A stretch of 12,642 bases of DNA from JAEUPI01 sp036520715. GTDB taxonomy: Bacteria; Pseudomonadota; Gammaproteobacteria; Burkholderiales; Burkholderiaceae_C. The notes below the pieces were generated by a model. The model did no database searches. It was not told where the DNA came from and saw only the letters and a list, made by a program, of their open reading frames with translations. The number at the start of each line of letters is the position of its first letter. Position 1 is the stretch's first letter. The stretch lies in the NCBI GenBank assembly GCA_036520715.1, contig DATDJF010000138.1, positions 1 to 12,642 of the forward strand. Reading direction: 5' to 3'. Of the stretch, positions 1 to 6,022 are shown in pieces. Made by a program: the position numbers and the translations under genes.

Positions 1-174
1 CTCGGCCTGATCTCAGCCAACGGCGCGACGGTGGTCGCGCGCGGCAAGCTGCCGCCGCAGGTGCTCGACAGCAGCCGCACGTCGGCGCTCGCGGTCAGCG
101 TCGAACCGGCGGGCGGTTCGCCCACCGGCGCGCCCACCGGGCCGGTGGTGTTCGCCGGCAAGCTGCAGCTCTGA
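1..174 (+). CDS. anti-sigma factor, RskA-type C-terminal end (partial)
   Basis: Only the last 57 codons lie in the window; the gene begins upstream and stops at TGA 172-174. The translation reads in frame from base 1 and ends with AVSVEPAGGSPTGAPTGPVV followed by FAGKLQL. The pattern 'AVS-EPAGGSPTG-PTGPV' near the end is characteristic of the extracytoplasmic domain of anti-sigma-K (RskA) family proteins. These are membrane proteins that hold an ECF sigma factor inactive; the visible part would be the periplasmic beta-rich end. The N-terminal zinc-finger-like and transmembrane parts, and any partner sigma-factor gene, would lie to the left and cannot be seen. It has no evident link to the nitrate genes. 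Family call fairly confident; partner and signal unknown. Confidence 0.75.
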   Translation, partial: LGLISANGATVVARGKLPPQVLDSSRTSALAVSVEPAGGSPTGAPTGPVVFAGKLQL

Positions 175-175
175 C

Positions 176-208
176 GCCGACGCGCCACCCGGGTCTGTTC
201 GCGTCGGC
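176..208. terminator. hairpin between convergent genes, probable bidirectional terminator
   Basis: A perfect 9-bp inverted repeat, GCCGACGCG (176-184) and CGCGTCGGC (200-208), with a 15-base loop, begins two bases after the anti-sigma stop codon and lies 20 bases beyond the stop of the convergent regulator. Position between two converging genes and stem strength suggest transcription termination in both directions. There is no clear T-run on either side, so termination may be inefficient or Rho-assisted. Confidence 0.6.
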
Positions 209-228
209 ACCTGCAGCCAGTACGGCCG

Positions 229-1512
229 CTAACCCATCAGCGCCTCGAGGCTGCGCTGGTAGTGCTCGGTGAGGCGGTCGAAGATCTGCACCAGCGCATC
301 GCTGGCGGCCGCGCAGGCCGCGCGCTCGGCCATCTGGTCGCAGGCGGCGACGCTGCGCATCATGCGCAGCCACTCGTCGCGCGCAGCCGCCAGGCTGGAG
401 CGAATCAACTCCGAGCTCAACGGCGCCCGCTCGAGCTCGTTCAACGTGGCCTCGAACGCGTCGACCGCTGCATTCAGCGGCTGCGCGGCCGGCGCCCGAT
501 CGGTGGCCAGCGCCACCATCGCCAGCTTGGCCACACGCTGCGCCAGCATGCGCTGGCGTCCCGACTGGTTGACCACGTGCAGCACGCGCCGGCCGCCAGC
601 CACCTCGAGGGCACGCGTCAGATGCTCGGCGGCCTGCAGCAGCACCTCGGCGCACTCGTCGGCCAACGTCACCGCGGCCGCATGCAGGCGCCCCTCGATC
701 ACTGTCTGCAGCGCTTGCCACGCCTGCACCACCGGGGTCAGCGCGGCATGGCGCAAGGCTTCCGGCAGCAGCGCCTGCAAGCGGGCGATGTTCTCGCGCA
801 TGCGCTGCAGCGATTCGTCCTGACACTCGGCAGCGCGCCGCACGCCCACCCTGGCCAGCCGCTGCGCGAACACCCGCACCAGGCGTTGCGACAGCATGCG
901 CAGCTGGCCGGCGCGGTTCACCGCCTCGGCCCAATTGGAGGCATCGATCACCGTGCGCGACACCTCGCCCAGCCGCGATTGCCGTTGCATCGCCGCGTTG
1001 CGCAGCAGCCGATACGCCTCGTCTTCGCCGATGGCCTGCGCCGCCATCAGCACGCCCTTCGCGCGTTCGACCCACTTGCGATCGTCGAGCTGGCGGTGCA
1101 CGGCGTCGAGCTGCGCGCGCCGCTCACCGTCGCGACGCCAGCGCGCCCGCGCGAGTTGCACCAGCGCAGCAAGCTGTGACGGCGCGTAGCGGCCGACCAC
1201 CCAAGCCGCAACGCCCAGCTGCACGGCTTGTTCGGTGTGTTGTGGCTCGCTGTGTTCGACCAACACCAGCAGCGGACACGCGGTGCGCGCCAGCCAGCCC
1301 GCCAGTTCGCTGAACAGTGGCGCGTCGGGCCGCGCAATTTGCATCACGACGCAGTCAGGCTCCAAATCGGGGATGCCACGCACCAAGCTGCTGCAGTCGG
1401 TTGCTCCGATCACGCTCATGCCGGCCGCCGCGGCGTCGGCGCTCAGCGCGTGGCGCGCGGCCTCGTCGGCCGCGGCGACGAGCAGTTTCAGCGGGACCTT
1501 CGCGAGTGTCAC
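229..1512 (-). CDS. NasT-like ANTAR antiterminator with C-terminal tandem PilJ/P-box sensor region
   Basis: Predicted cytoplasmic one-component regulator of 427 residues. Residues 8-122 form a receiver-like fold (LKLLVAAADE at the first strand, GVAAWVVGRYAPSQL near the end) resembling NasT. The phospho-acceptor Asp position in DCVVMQIARPD is Gln58, so phosphorylation is unlikely. Residues about 130-190 are an ANTAR domain (QLDDRKWVERAKGVLM, EDEAYRLLRNAAM, RLGEVSRTVID), which binds hexaloop RNA and prevents termination. Residues 193-427 are helical with two matching motifs, NRAGQLRMLSQR (199-210) and NQSGRQRMLAQR (315-326), as in PilJ-type domains and the nitrate-binding P-box of NarX/NarQ. 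No membrane segment is apparent. A GTG start at 1512 with AAGG four bases upstream is preferred because it opens directly into the receiver fold. An ATG at 1572 lies inside the sigma-54 promoter and lacks a ribosome site. Divergent from the nitrate operon, so inferred to be its nitrate/nitrite-responsive antiterminator. Confidence 0.85.
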   Translation of the reverse strand: MTLAKVPLKLLVAAADEAARHALSADAAAAGMSVIGATDCSSLVRGIPDLEPDCVVMQIARPDAPLFSELAGWLARTACPLLVLVEHSEPQHTEQAVQLGVAAWVVGRYAPSQLAALVQLARARWRRDGERRAQLDAVHRQLDDRKWVERAKGVLMAAQAIGEDEAYRLLRNAAMQRQSRLGEVSRTVIDASNWAEAVNRAGQLRMLSQRLVRVFAQRLARVGVRRAAECQDESLQRMRENIARLQALLPEALRHAALTPVVQAWQALQTVIEGRLHAAAVTLADECAEVLLQAAEHLTRALEVAGGRRVLHVVNQSGRQRMLAQRVAKLAMVALATDRAPAAQPLNAAVDAFEATLNELERAPLSSELIRSSLAAARDEWLRMMRSVAACDQMAERAACAAASDALVQIFDRLTEHYQRSLEALMG

Positions 1513-1519
1513 GGAGCCT

Positions 1520-1531
1520 TGTGCATGCACA
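1520..1531. promoter_or_regulatory. perfect 12-bp palindrome in the divergent control region
   Basis: TGTGCATGCACA is self-complementary and lies 35 bp upstream of the sigma-54 -24 element and 7 bp before the regulator's preferred GTG start. It could be an operator for a dimeric regulator of either direction. It does not match the NtrC site, which has TGCAC and GTGCA half-sites spaced about 7 bases apart. Function unproven. Confidence 0.25.
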
Positions 1532-1566
1532 CGGCAGGCCAAGCACGGCCGCCGATTTCGGTGGGT

Positions 1567-1582
1567 TGGCATGGCGCTTGCG
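1567..1582 (+). promoter_or_regulatory. sigma-54 (RpoN) -24/-12 promoter for the nitrate operon
   Basis: TGGCATG-GCGC-TTGCG matches the consensus TGGCACG-N4-TTGCW with exact spacing. The invariant GG (1568-1569) and GC (1580-1581) are both present; only the C at the sixth position and the final W differ. Transcription would begin near 1593, leaving a leader of about 190 bases before the nrtA start. Sigma-54 promoters need an enhancer-binding activator; NtrC is the usual one for nitrate assimilation, which fits induction under nitrogen limitation. I found no clear NtrC site upstream. Confidence 0.75.
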
Positions 1583-1595
1583 TAGCTTGGCCTGC

Positions 1596-1615
1596 GTGGT
1601 GCAACGTCGCACCGC
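1596..1615 (+). promoter_or_regulatory. ANTAR-type hexaloop hairpin at the 5' end of the operon leader
   Basis: GUGGUGC (1596-1602) pairs with GCACCGC (1609-1615), seven pairs with one G-U wobble, enclosing the six-base loop AACGUC. Loop position 1 is A and position 4 is G, the two bases conserved in RNA targets of ANTAR proteins such as NasR and NasT. The hairpin starts about three bases after the transcription start predicted from the sigma-54 promoter, and the adjacent divergent gene encodes an ANTAR protein. I found no second A-x-x-G-x-x hexaloop with a proper stem; published targets usually have two. Confidence 0.65.
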
Positions 1616-1635
1616 TTGAAACGAGGCAGCCAACC

Positions 1636-1679
1636 CGGGCACGGCCTTCGGTTCCTCCGAAGGTGCGAGACACGGCCCG
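1636..1679 (+). promoter_or_regulatory. nested leader stem, possible antiterminator
   Basis: CGGGC (1636-1640) can pair with GCCCG (1675-1679), enclosing a strong hairpin CCTTCGG (1645-1651) / CCGAAGG (1657-1663) with the loop TTCCT. The outer pairing uses the same bases as the 5' arm of the terminator-like hairpin at 1675-1703, so the two are mutually exclusive. In addition TCGCACC (1607-1613), within the ANTAR hairpin, is complementary to GGTGCGA (1662-1668), giving a further competing fold. The role is inferred from pairing only. Confidence 0.35.
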
Positions 1680-1719
1680 CCGCTCGGCATCCAGACCGCG
1701 GGCGCCTGCGTTCTCTTTC
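1675..1719 (+). terminator. leader terminator-like hairpin (attenuator candidate)
   Basis: GCCCGC (1675-1680) pairs with GCGGGC (1698-1703) around a 17-base loop, followed seven bases later by the pyrimidine run TTCTCTTTC (1711-1719). It lies between the ANTAR hexaloop and the nrtA start, where ANTAR-controlled operons carry the factor-independent terminator relieved by the regulator. The loop is long and the U-tract imperfect and offset, so this is a candidate only. Confidence 0.35.
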
Positions 1720-1735
1720 ACCGCCACCCCTTCGA

Positions 1736-1761
1736 GCGCCGCCTGCGCTGGCAGGCAGCGC
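1736..1761 (+). promoter_or_regulatory. strong hairpin upstream of the nrtA ribosome site
   Basis: GCGC (1736-1739) with GCGC (1758-1761), then a C-A mismatch, then GCCTGC (1741-1746) with GCAGGC (1751-1756) around the tetraloop GCTG: ten pairs with one mismatch. It ends 13 bases before the GGAG of nrtA. It may be a second terminator candidate (no U-tract follows) or may affect translation initiation. Function unknown. Confidence 0.3.
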
Positions 1762-1774
1762 GCGAGCCCGCACT

Positions 1775-1788
1775 GGAGCACCACCTTG
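1775..1788 (+). promoter_or_regulatory. ribosome-binding site and TTG start of nrtA
   Basis: GGAG at 1775-1778 is followed by a 7-base spacer and TTG at 1786-1788. No in-frame ATG lies between here and the mature protein; the nearby ATG at 1824 is in another frame. The TTG start places an arginine-rich signal peptide at the N-terminus, which supports it. Confidence 0.7.
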
Positions 1789-3162
1789 AACGCACACGAT
1801 CGCACATTCGCGCCGCGCCGCCGATGGATCCGGGCCGCCAGCGCCCTGGCGGCCGCCAGCGTGCTGGGCCCACGCGCCTGGGGCCAGAAGAAGCCGTTGC
1901 CCGAGAAGGAGGCGCTGAAGTTCGGCTTCATCAAGCTGACCGACTGCGCGCCGCTGGTGGTGGCCTACGAGAAGCACTACTTCGAGGACGAGGGCCTGAA
2001 CGTCACGCTCGAGGCACAGGCCAACTGGAAGGTGCTGCTCGACCGCGTGATCGATGGCCAGCTCGACGGCGCGCACATGCTCGCCGGCCAGCCGCTGGGC
2101 GCGACCATCGGCTTCGGCACCAAGGCCGACATCGTCACCGCGTTCAGCATGGACCTGAACGGCAACGGCATCACCGTCAGCAACGAGGTGTGGAGGGCGA
2201 TGAAGCCGCTGCTGCCCACCGAAGGCGGCAAGGTCGTGCATCCGATCAAGGCCGACGCGCTGAAGAAGGTGGTCGACCAATGGAAGGCGCAAGGCAAGCC
2301 CTTCAAGATGGGCATGGTCTTCCCGCTGTCGACGCACAACTACGAGTTGCGCTACTGGCTCGCTGCCGGCGGCCTGAACCCGGGCTTCTACACCGCGGCC
2401 GACACCTCCGGCACCAAGAACGCCGACGTCCAGCTCAGCGTGACGCCGCCGCCGCAGATGCCCGCGACGATGGAGGCCGGCACGATCAACGGCTACTGCG
2501 TCGGCGAGCCGTGGAACCAGCAGGCGGTGGTCAAGGGCATCGGCGTGCCGGTGGTGACCGACCTCGAGATCTGGAAGAACAACCCCGAGAAGGTGTTCGG
2601 CGTCACCAAGGCGTGGGCCGACAAGAATCCGAACACACACGTCGCGGTGGTGAAGGCGCTGATCCGCGCCTGCATGTGGCTCGATGCCAGCATGGCCAAC
2701 CGCGTCGAGGCGGTGAAGCTGCTGGCCAGGCCCAACTACGTCGGCGCCGACGAGGCGGTGATCGGCAACAGCATGACCGGGACCTTCGAGTACGAAAGGG
2801 GCGACAAGCGGCCGCTGCCCGACTTCAACGTCTTCTTCCGCTACTTCGCGACCTATCCGTTCTACAGCGACGCGGTCTGGTACCTGTCGCAGATGCGCCG
2901 CTGGGGGCAGATCGGCGAAGGCAAGCCCGACGCCTGGTACCTCGACGTGGCCAGGAAGGTGTACCGCCCCGACGTGTACATGGTCGCGGCGAAGGCGCTG
3001 ATCGCCGAGGGCAAGGCCAGGGAGACCGACTTCCCGATGAAGACCGACGGCTTCAAGGGGCCGCAGGACGGTTTCATCGACGGCGTCGTGTACGACGGCC
3101 GCAAGCCCAACGACTACCTGGGCAAATTCAAGATCGGCTTGAAGGGCAACGACGCCGGCTGA
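1786..3162 (+). CDS. nrtA: nitrate ABC transporter substrate-binding protein (NrtA/CmpA family)
   Basis: Periplasmic nitrate-binding component of an NrtABCD importer, 458 residues including the signal, the usual family length. The N-terminus (residues 1-35) has RRRWIR before a hydrophobic Ala-rich stretch ending near RAWGQ, a Tat-like signal. The mature protein opens with LKFGFIKLTDCAPLVVAYEK, typical of the family. STHNYELRYWLAAGG (His184) and INGYCVGEPWN (235-244) are family hallmarks lining the ligand cleft; His184 appears to correspond to the nitrate-contacting His of cyanobacterial NrtA, from memory of that structure. Bicarbonate-binding CmpA is a close relative, but the adjacent nirBD and nasA genes favour nitrate (or nitrite). 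First gene of the operon, 25 bases before nrtB, starting with TTG after a GGAG site. It carries a signal and so differs from the cytoplasmic NasS sensor, which is also NrtA-like. Confidence 0.92.
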   Translation: MNAHDRTFAPRRRWIRAASALAAASVLGPRAWGQKKPLPEKEALKFGFIKLTDCAPLVVAYEKHYFEDEGLNVTLEAQANWKVLLDRVIDGQLDGAHMLAGQPLGATIGFGTKADIVTAFSMDLNGNGITVSNEVWRAMKPLLPTEGGKVVHPIKADALKKVVDQWKAQGKPFKMGMVFPLSTHNYELRYWLAAGGLNPGFYTAADTSGTKNADVQLSVTPPPQMPATMEAGTINGYCVGEPWNQQAVVKGIGVPVVTDLEIWKNNPEKVFGVTKAWADKNPNTHVAVVKALIRACMWLDASMANRVEAVKLLARPNYVGADEAVIGNSMTGTFEYERGDKRPLPDFNVFFRYFATYPFYSDAVWYLSQMRRWGQIGEGKPDAWYLDVARKVYRPDVYMVAAKALIAEGKARETDFPMKTDGFKGPQDGFIDGVVYDGRKPNDYLGKFKIGLKGNDAG

Positions 3163-3187
3163 CGCCGCTGCAAACGAGGAACAGGCG

Positions 3188-4156
3188 ATGGAACTGGTGC
3201 TGAAAAGACTGCTCGGCGAGGCACGCCGCGACCCGCGCGAATGGGCGCGCTCGATGATGCTCGCGCTCGTCGTGCCGGCGCTCGCGCTGGCGCTGTTTCT
3301 CGGCTTGTGGGCCGCGGCCGCGCCGCGCATCCAGACCAGCCTGGGCGCCGTGCCCGGGCCCGTGCAGGTGCTGGAGCAGGCGCATGCGTTGTGGGCCGAC
3401 CACGTGGCCGAGCGCGGCAAGCGCGCCGAGTTCCTGGCGCGCCAGGCCGAGCGCAACAAGCAGCGCCAGGCTGCGGACCCGGCTTACCAGCCGCGCCAGT
3501 TCGAGTGGACCGGCAAGCCGACCTACATCGACCAGATCGTCACCAGCCTGGTCACCGTGTTCACCGGCTTCCTGCTGGCCACCGTGGTGGCGGTGCCGCT
3601 GGGCATCCTGGCCGGCTCGTCGAAGATCGTGCAGGCGGCGATCAACCCCATCGTGCAGATCTTCCGCCCGGTGTCGCCGCTGGCCTGGCTGCCGATCGTC
3701 ACGCTGATCGTCAGCGCGCTCTACGTGAGCAGCGGCAAGCCGATGTTCGAGAAGTCGTTCCTGATCTCGGCGATCACCGTCACGTTGTGCTCGTTGTGGA
3801 CCACGCTGATCAACACCGCGGTCGGTGTGACGTCGGTCGACCGCGACCTGGTCAACGTCGGCCGCGTGCTGCAGTTGCCGCTGGCGACGAGGGTGCGCAG
3901 GATCGTTCTGCCGTCGGCGCTGCCGTTCATCTTCACCGGCATGCGCCTGTCGCTCGGCGTCGGCTGGATGGTGCTGATCGCCGCCGAGATGCTGGCGCAG
4001 AACCCGGGACTGGGCAAGTTCGTCTGGGACGAGTTTCAGAACGGCAGCTCGGAGTCGCTGGCTCGCATCATGGTCGCGGTGTTCACGATCGGCCTGATCG
4101 GCTTCGCGCTCGACCGCCTGATGTCGATGCTGCAAAGCCTGGCGGCGCGGCGCTGA
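3188..4156 (+). CDS. nrtB: nitrate ABC transporter permease
   Basis: Inner-membrane channel subunit of 322 residues. Hydrophobic segments are visible at about 23-45, 116-142, 154-181, 190-212, 246-268 and 292-315, fitting a binding-protein-dependent permease. The cytoplasmic coupling loop AAEMLAQNPGLGKFVWDEF (265-283) matches the EAA-type motif that docks on the ATPase. Residues about 65-112, between the first two membrane segments, form a long charged stretch expected in the periplasm and typical of proteobacterial NrtB. The start is supported by GAGGA at 3176-3180, seven bases before ATG. It sits 25 bases after nrtA and 12 bases before the ATPase gene, implying co-translation of the transporter. 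Specificity for nitrate rests on context. Confidence 0.92.
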   Translation: MELVLKRLLGEARRDPREWARSMMLALVVPALALALFLGLWAAAAPRIQTSLGAVPGPVQVLEQAHALWADHVAERGKRAEFLARQAERNKQRQAADPAYQPRQFEWTGKPTYIDQIVTSLVTVFTGFLLATVVAVPLGILAGSSKIVQAAINPIVQIFRPVSPLAWLPIVTLIVSALYVSSGKPMFEKSFLISAITVTLCSLWTTLINTAVGVTSVDRDLVNVGRVLQLPLATRVRRIVLPSALPFIFTGMRLSLGVGWMVLIAAEMLAQNPGLGKFVWDEFQNGSSESLARIMVAVFTIGLIGFALDRLMSMLQSLAARR

Positions 4157-4168
4157 TCGGAGCCGACG

Positions 4169-6010
4169 ATGACTCTGGCGATCAAGGTTGCACCGGTGCT
4201 GCACGCCGCGCCGCGTCCGACCGTGCTCAACGCACCGCGCGAGCACACGCTGGCCTCGGTGCCGGCAGCGGCCGCGCTCGAGCTGCGCGGCGTGCACAAA
4301 GGTTACGGCGCGGGCGCCACGCACACCCAGGTGCTCGGCGGCGTCGACCTGCGCATCGAACGCGGCGAATTCGTCGCCATCGTGGGTTTCTCCGGCAGCG
4401 GCAAGACCACGCTGGTCAGCCTGCTGGCCGGACTGATCCGGGCCGACCAGGGCGAGGTGCTGAAAGACGGCCGCCCGATCCGCGAGCCCGGGCCTGATCG
4501 CGGCATCGTGTTCCAGAGCTACTCGCTGATGCCGTGGTTGAGCGTGCGCGACAACGTCGCGCTGGCGGTGAACCGCGTGTTCGGATCCGACGGCGCCGCG
4601 CAGCGCAGCGAGCGCGTCAGGCGCTACGTGGCGATGGTCGGGCTGTCGGCGGCGATCGACAAGAAGCCGGCGCAACTGTCCGGCGGCATGCGCCAGCGTG
4701 TGGCGGTGGCGCGCGCGCTGGCCACCGACCCCGACGTGCTGCTGCTCGACGAGCCGCTGTCGGCGCTCGACGCGTTGACGCGTGCGACGCTGCAGGACGA
4801 GATCGTGCGCATCTGGAGCGAAGACAAGAAGACGGTGCTCCTGATCACCAACGATGTCGACGAGGCGCTGATGATGGCCGACCGCATCATCCCGCTGCAG
4901 ACCGGCCCCGCGGCGCGGCTGGGGCCGTCGTTCACGGTGGACATCCCGCGGCCGCGCGATCGCCGCGAGATGAACCACGACGTCCGCTTCCAGGCGCTGC
5001 GCGGCGAGATCACGCAGCACCTGATCGCGCTGGCACACCGGCGCGACGCCGATCGTGGCGCGCAGGTGATCCCGCTGCCGGCGCTGGCTCCCAAGGACGT
5101 GAGCGCGCTGCGCCTGCCGAGCGCCGCCAGCCTGTTCCGGCTGCGCCATGCGGCGCTGGTCGAGTCGATCGAATCGGGCTTGCGCAGCGGCGCGGCGCCG
5201 GCGCAGGCCGCGGCGTCGCGCTCGCAGGACGACCGCTTCGTCGAGTTCTCCAAGGTGGTCAAGGTCTACCCGACGCCCAAGGGCCCGCAGACGGTGGTCG
5301 ACGGCTTCGAGCTGAAGTTGAGGCGCGGCGAGTTCGTCTCGATCATCGGCCACTCGGGCTGCGGCAAGTCCACCGTGCTGTCGATGGTGGCCGGCCTCAC
5401 CGAAATCACCGAAGGTGTGATCGTGCTCGACGGCCGCGAGGTGGCCGGCGCCGGCCCCGACCGCGGCCTGGTGTTCCAGGCGCCGAGCCTGGTGCCGTGG
5501 CTGAGCGCGTACGACAACGTGATGCTCGGCGTCGAGCGTGTGTTCCCGCACGCATCGAAGGCCGAGCGTCACCACGTGGTCGCGTACTACCTGGGCCGCG
5601 TGGGCCTCGGCGCGGCGATGCACAAGCACGCGTCGGAGCTGTCCAACGGCATGAAGCAGCGGGTCGGCATCGCGCGTGCGTTCGCGCTCAACCCCAAGCT
5701 GCTGCTGCTCGACGAGCCGTTCGGCATGCTCGACTCGCTGACGCGCTGGGATCTGCAGGAAGTGCTGATGGAGGTGTGGACGCGCAGCCGCGTGACCGCG
5801 GTGATGGTCACGCACGACGTCGACGAGGCGATCCTGCTCGCCGATCGTGTGGTGATGATGACCAACGGCCCCAACGCGAAGATCGGCCGCGTGCTCAACG
5901 TGCCGCTGCCGCGGCCGCGCACGCGCGAGGCGCTGCTGAAGCATCCCCGCTACTACGAGCTGCGCGAGGAGCTGATCGGCTTCCTCGAAGACTGCGGCAG
6001 GCAGCACTGA
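4169..6010 (+). CDS. nrtCD: nitrate ABC transporter ATPase, two nucleotide-binding domains fused
   Basis: A 613-residue protein containing both ABC ATPase domains of the importer, corresponding to a fusion of NrtC- and NrtD-type ATPases without the NrtA-like domain of cyanobacterial NrtC. Domain 1: Walker A GFSGSGKTT (73-81), signature LSGGM (170-174), Walker B LLLDEP (191-196). Its H-loop reads LITNDVDEA with Asn228 where the catalytic switch His is expected. Domain 2: Walker A GHSGCGKST (394-402), signature LSNGM (491-495) with Asn for the first Gly, Walker B LLLLDEP (511-517), H-loop VTHDVDEA with His549 intact. The linker (about 265-350) is Ala/Arg-rich. The two ATP sites are therefore unequal: one lacks the switch His and one has an altered signature. 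GGAG lies six bases before ATG. Located 12 bases after nrtB. Confidence 0.92.
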   Translation: MTLAIKVAPVLHAAPRPTVLNAPREHTLASVPAAAALELRGVHKGYGAGATHTQVLGGVDLRIERGEFVAIVGFSGSGKTTLVSLLAGLIRADQGEVLKDGRPIREPGPDRGIVFQSYSLMPWLSVRDNVALAVNRVFGSDGAAQRSERVRRYVAMVGLSAAIDKKPAQLSGGMRQRVAVARALATDPDVLLLDEPLSALDALTRATLQDEIVRIWSEDKKTVLLITNDVDEALMMADRIIPLQTGPAARLGPSFTVDIPRPRDRREMNHDVRFQALRGEITQHLIALAHRRDADRGAQVIPLPALAPKDVSALRLPSAASLFRLRHAALVESIESGLRSGAAPAQAAASRSQDDRFVEFSKVVKVYPTPKGPQTVVDGFELKLRRGEFVSIIGHSGCGKSTVLSMVAGLTEITEGVIVLDGREVAGAGPDRGLVFQAPSLVPWLSAYDNVMLGVERVFPHASKAERHHVVAYYLGRVGLGAAMHKHASELSNGMKQRVGIARAFALNPKLLLLDEPFGMLDSLTRWDLQEVLMEVWTRSRVTAVMVTHDVDEAILLADRVVMMTNGPNAKIGRVLNVPLPRPRTREALLKHPRYYELREELIGFLEDCGRQH

Positions 6011-6022
6011 TCGGGAGACCGC

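Noticed and set aside
1400..1566. NtrC enhancer sites upstream of the sigma-54 promoter
   Set aside because: Only approximate half-sites with wrong spacing (TCAC 1509-1512 and GTGCA 1521-1525) were seen, not enough to call.
1513..1572. N-terminal extension of the ANTAR regulator to ATG 1572
   Set aside because: No ribosome site, an Arg/Cys-rich tail with no domain character, and overlap with the sigma-54 promoter. Kept as a less likely alternative.
1616..1785. Second A-x-x-G-x-x hexaloop hairpin of the ANTAR consensus
   Set aside because: Every A-x-x-G position after 1615 was checked; the best flanks pair for only two bases (for example 1658-1667), so none is supported.
1824..3203. Plus-strand frame beginning at ATG 1824 over nrtA
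   Set aside because: It is a different frame from the NrtA protein, Arg-rich and without family motifs. The real gene starts at TTG 1786.
4320..5900. Apparent long direct DNA repeat within the ATPase gene
   Set aside because: It reflects two homologous but diverged ATPase domains in one protein, not a recent DNA duplication.
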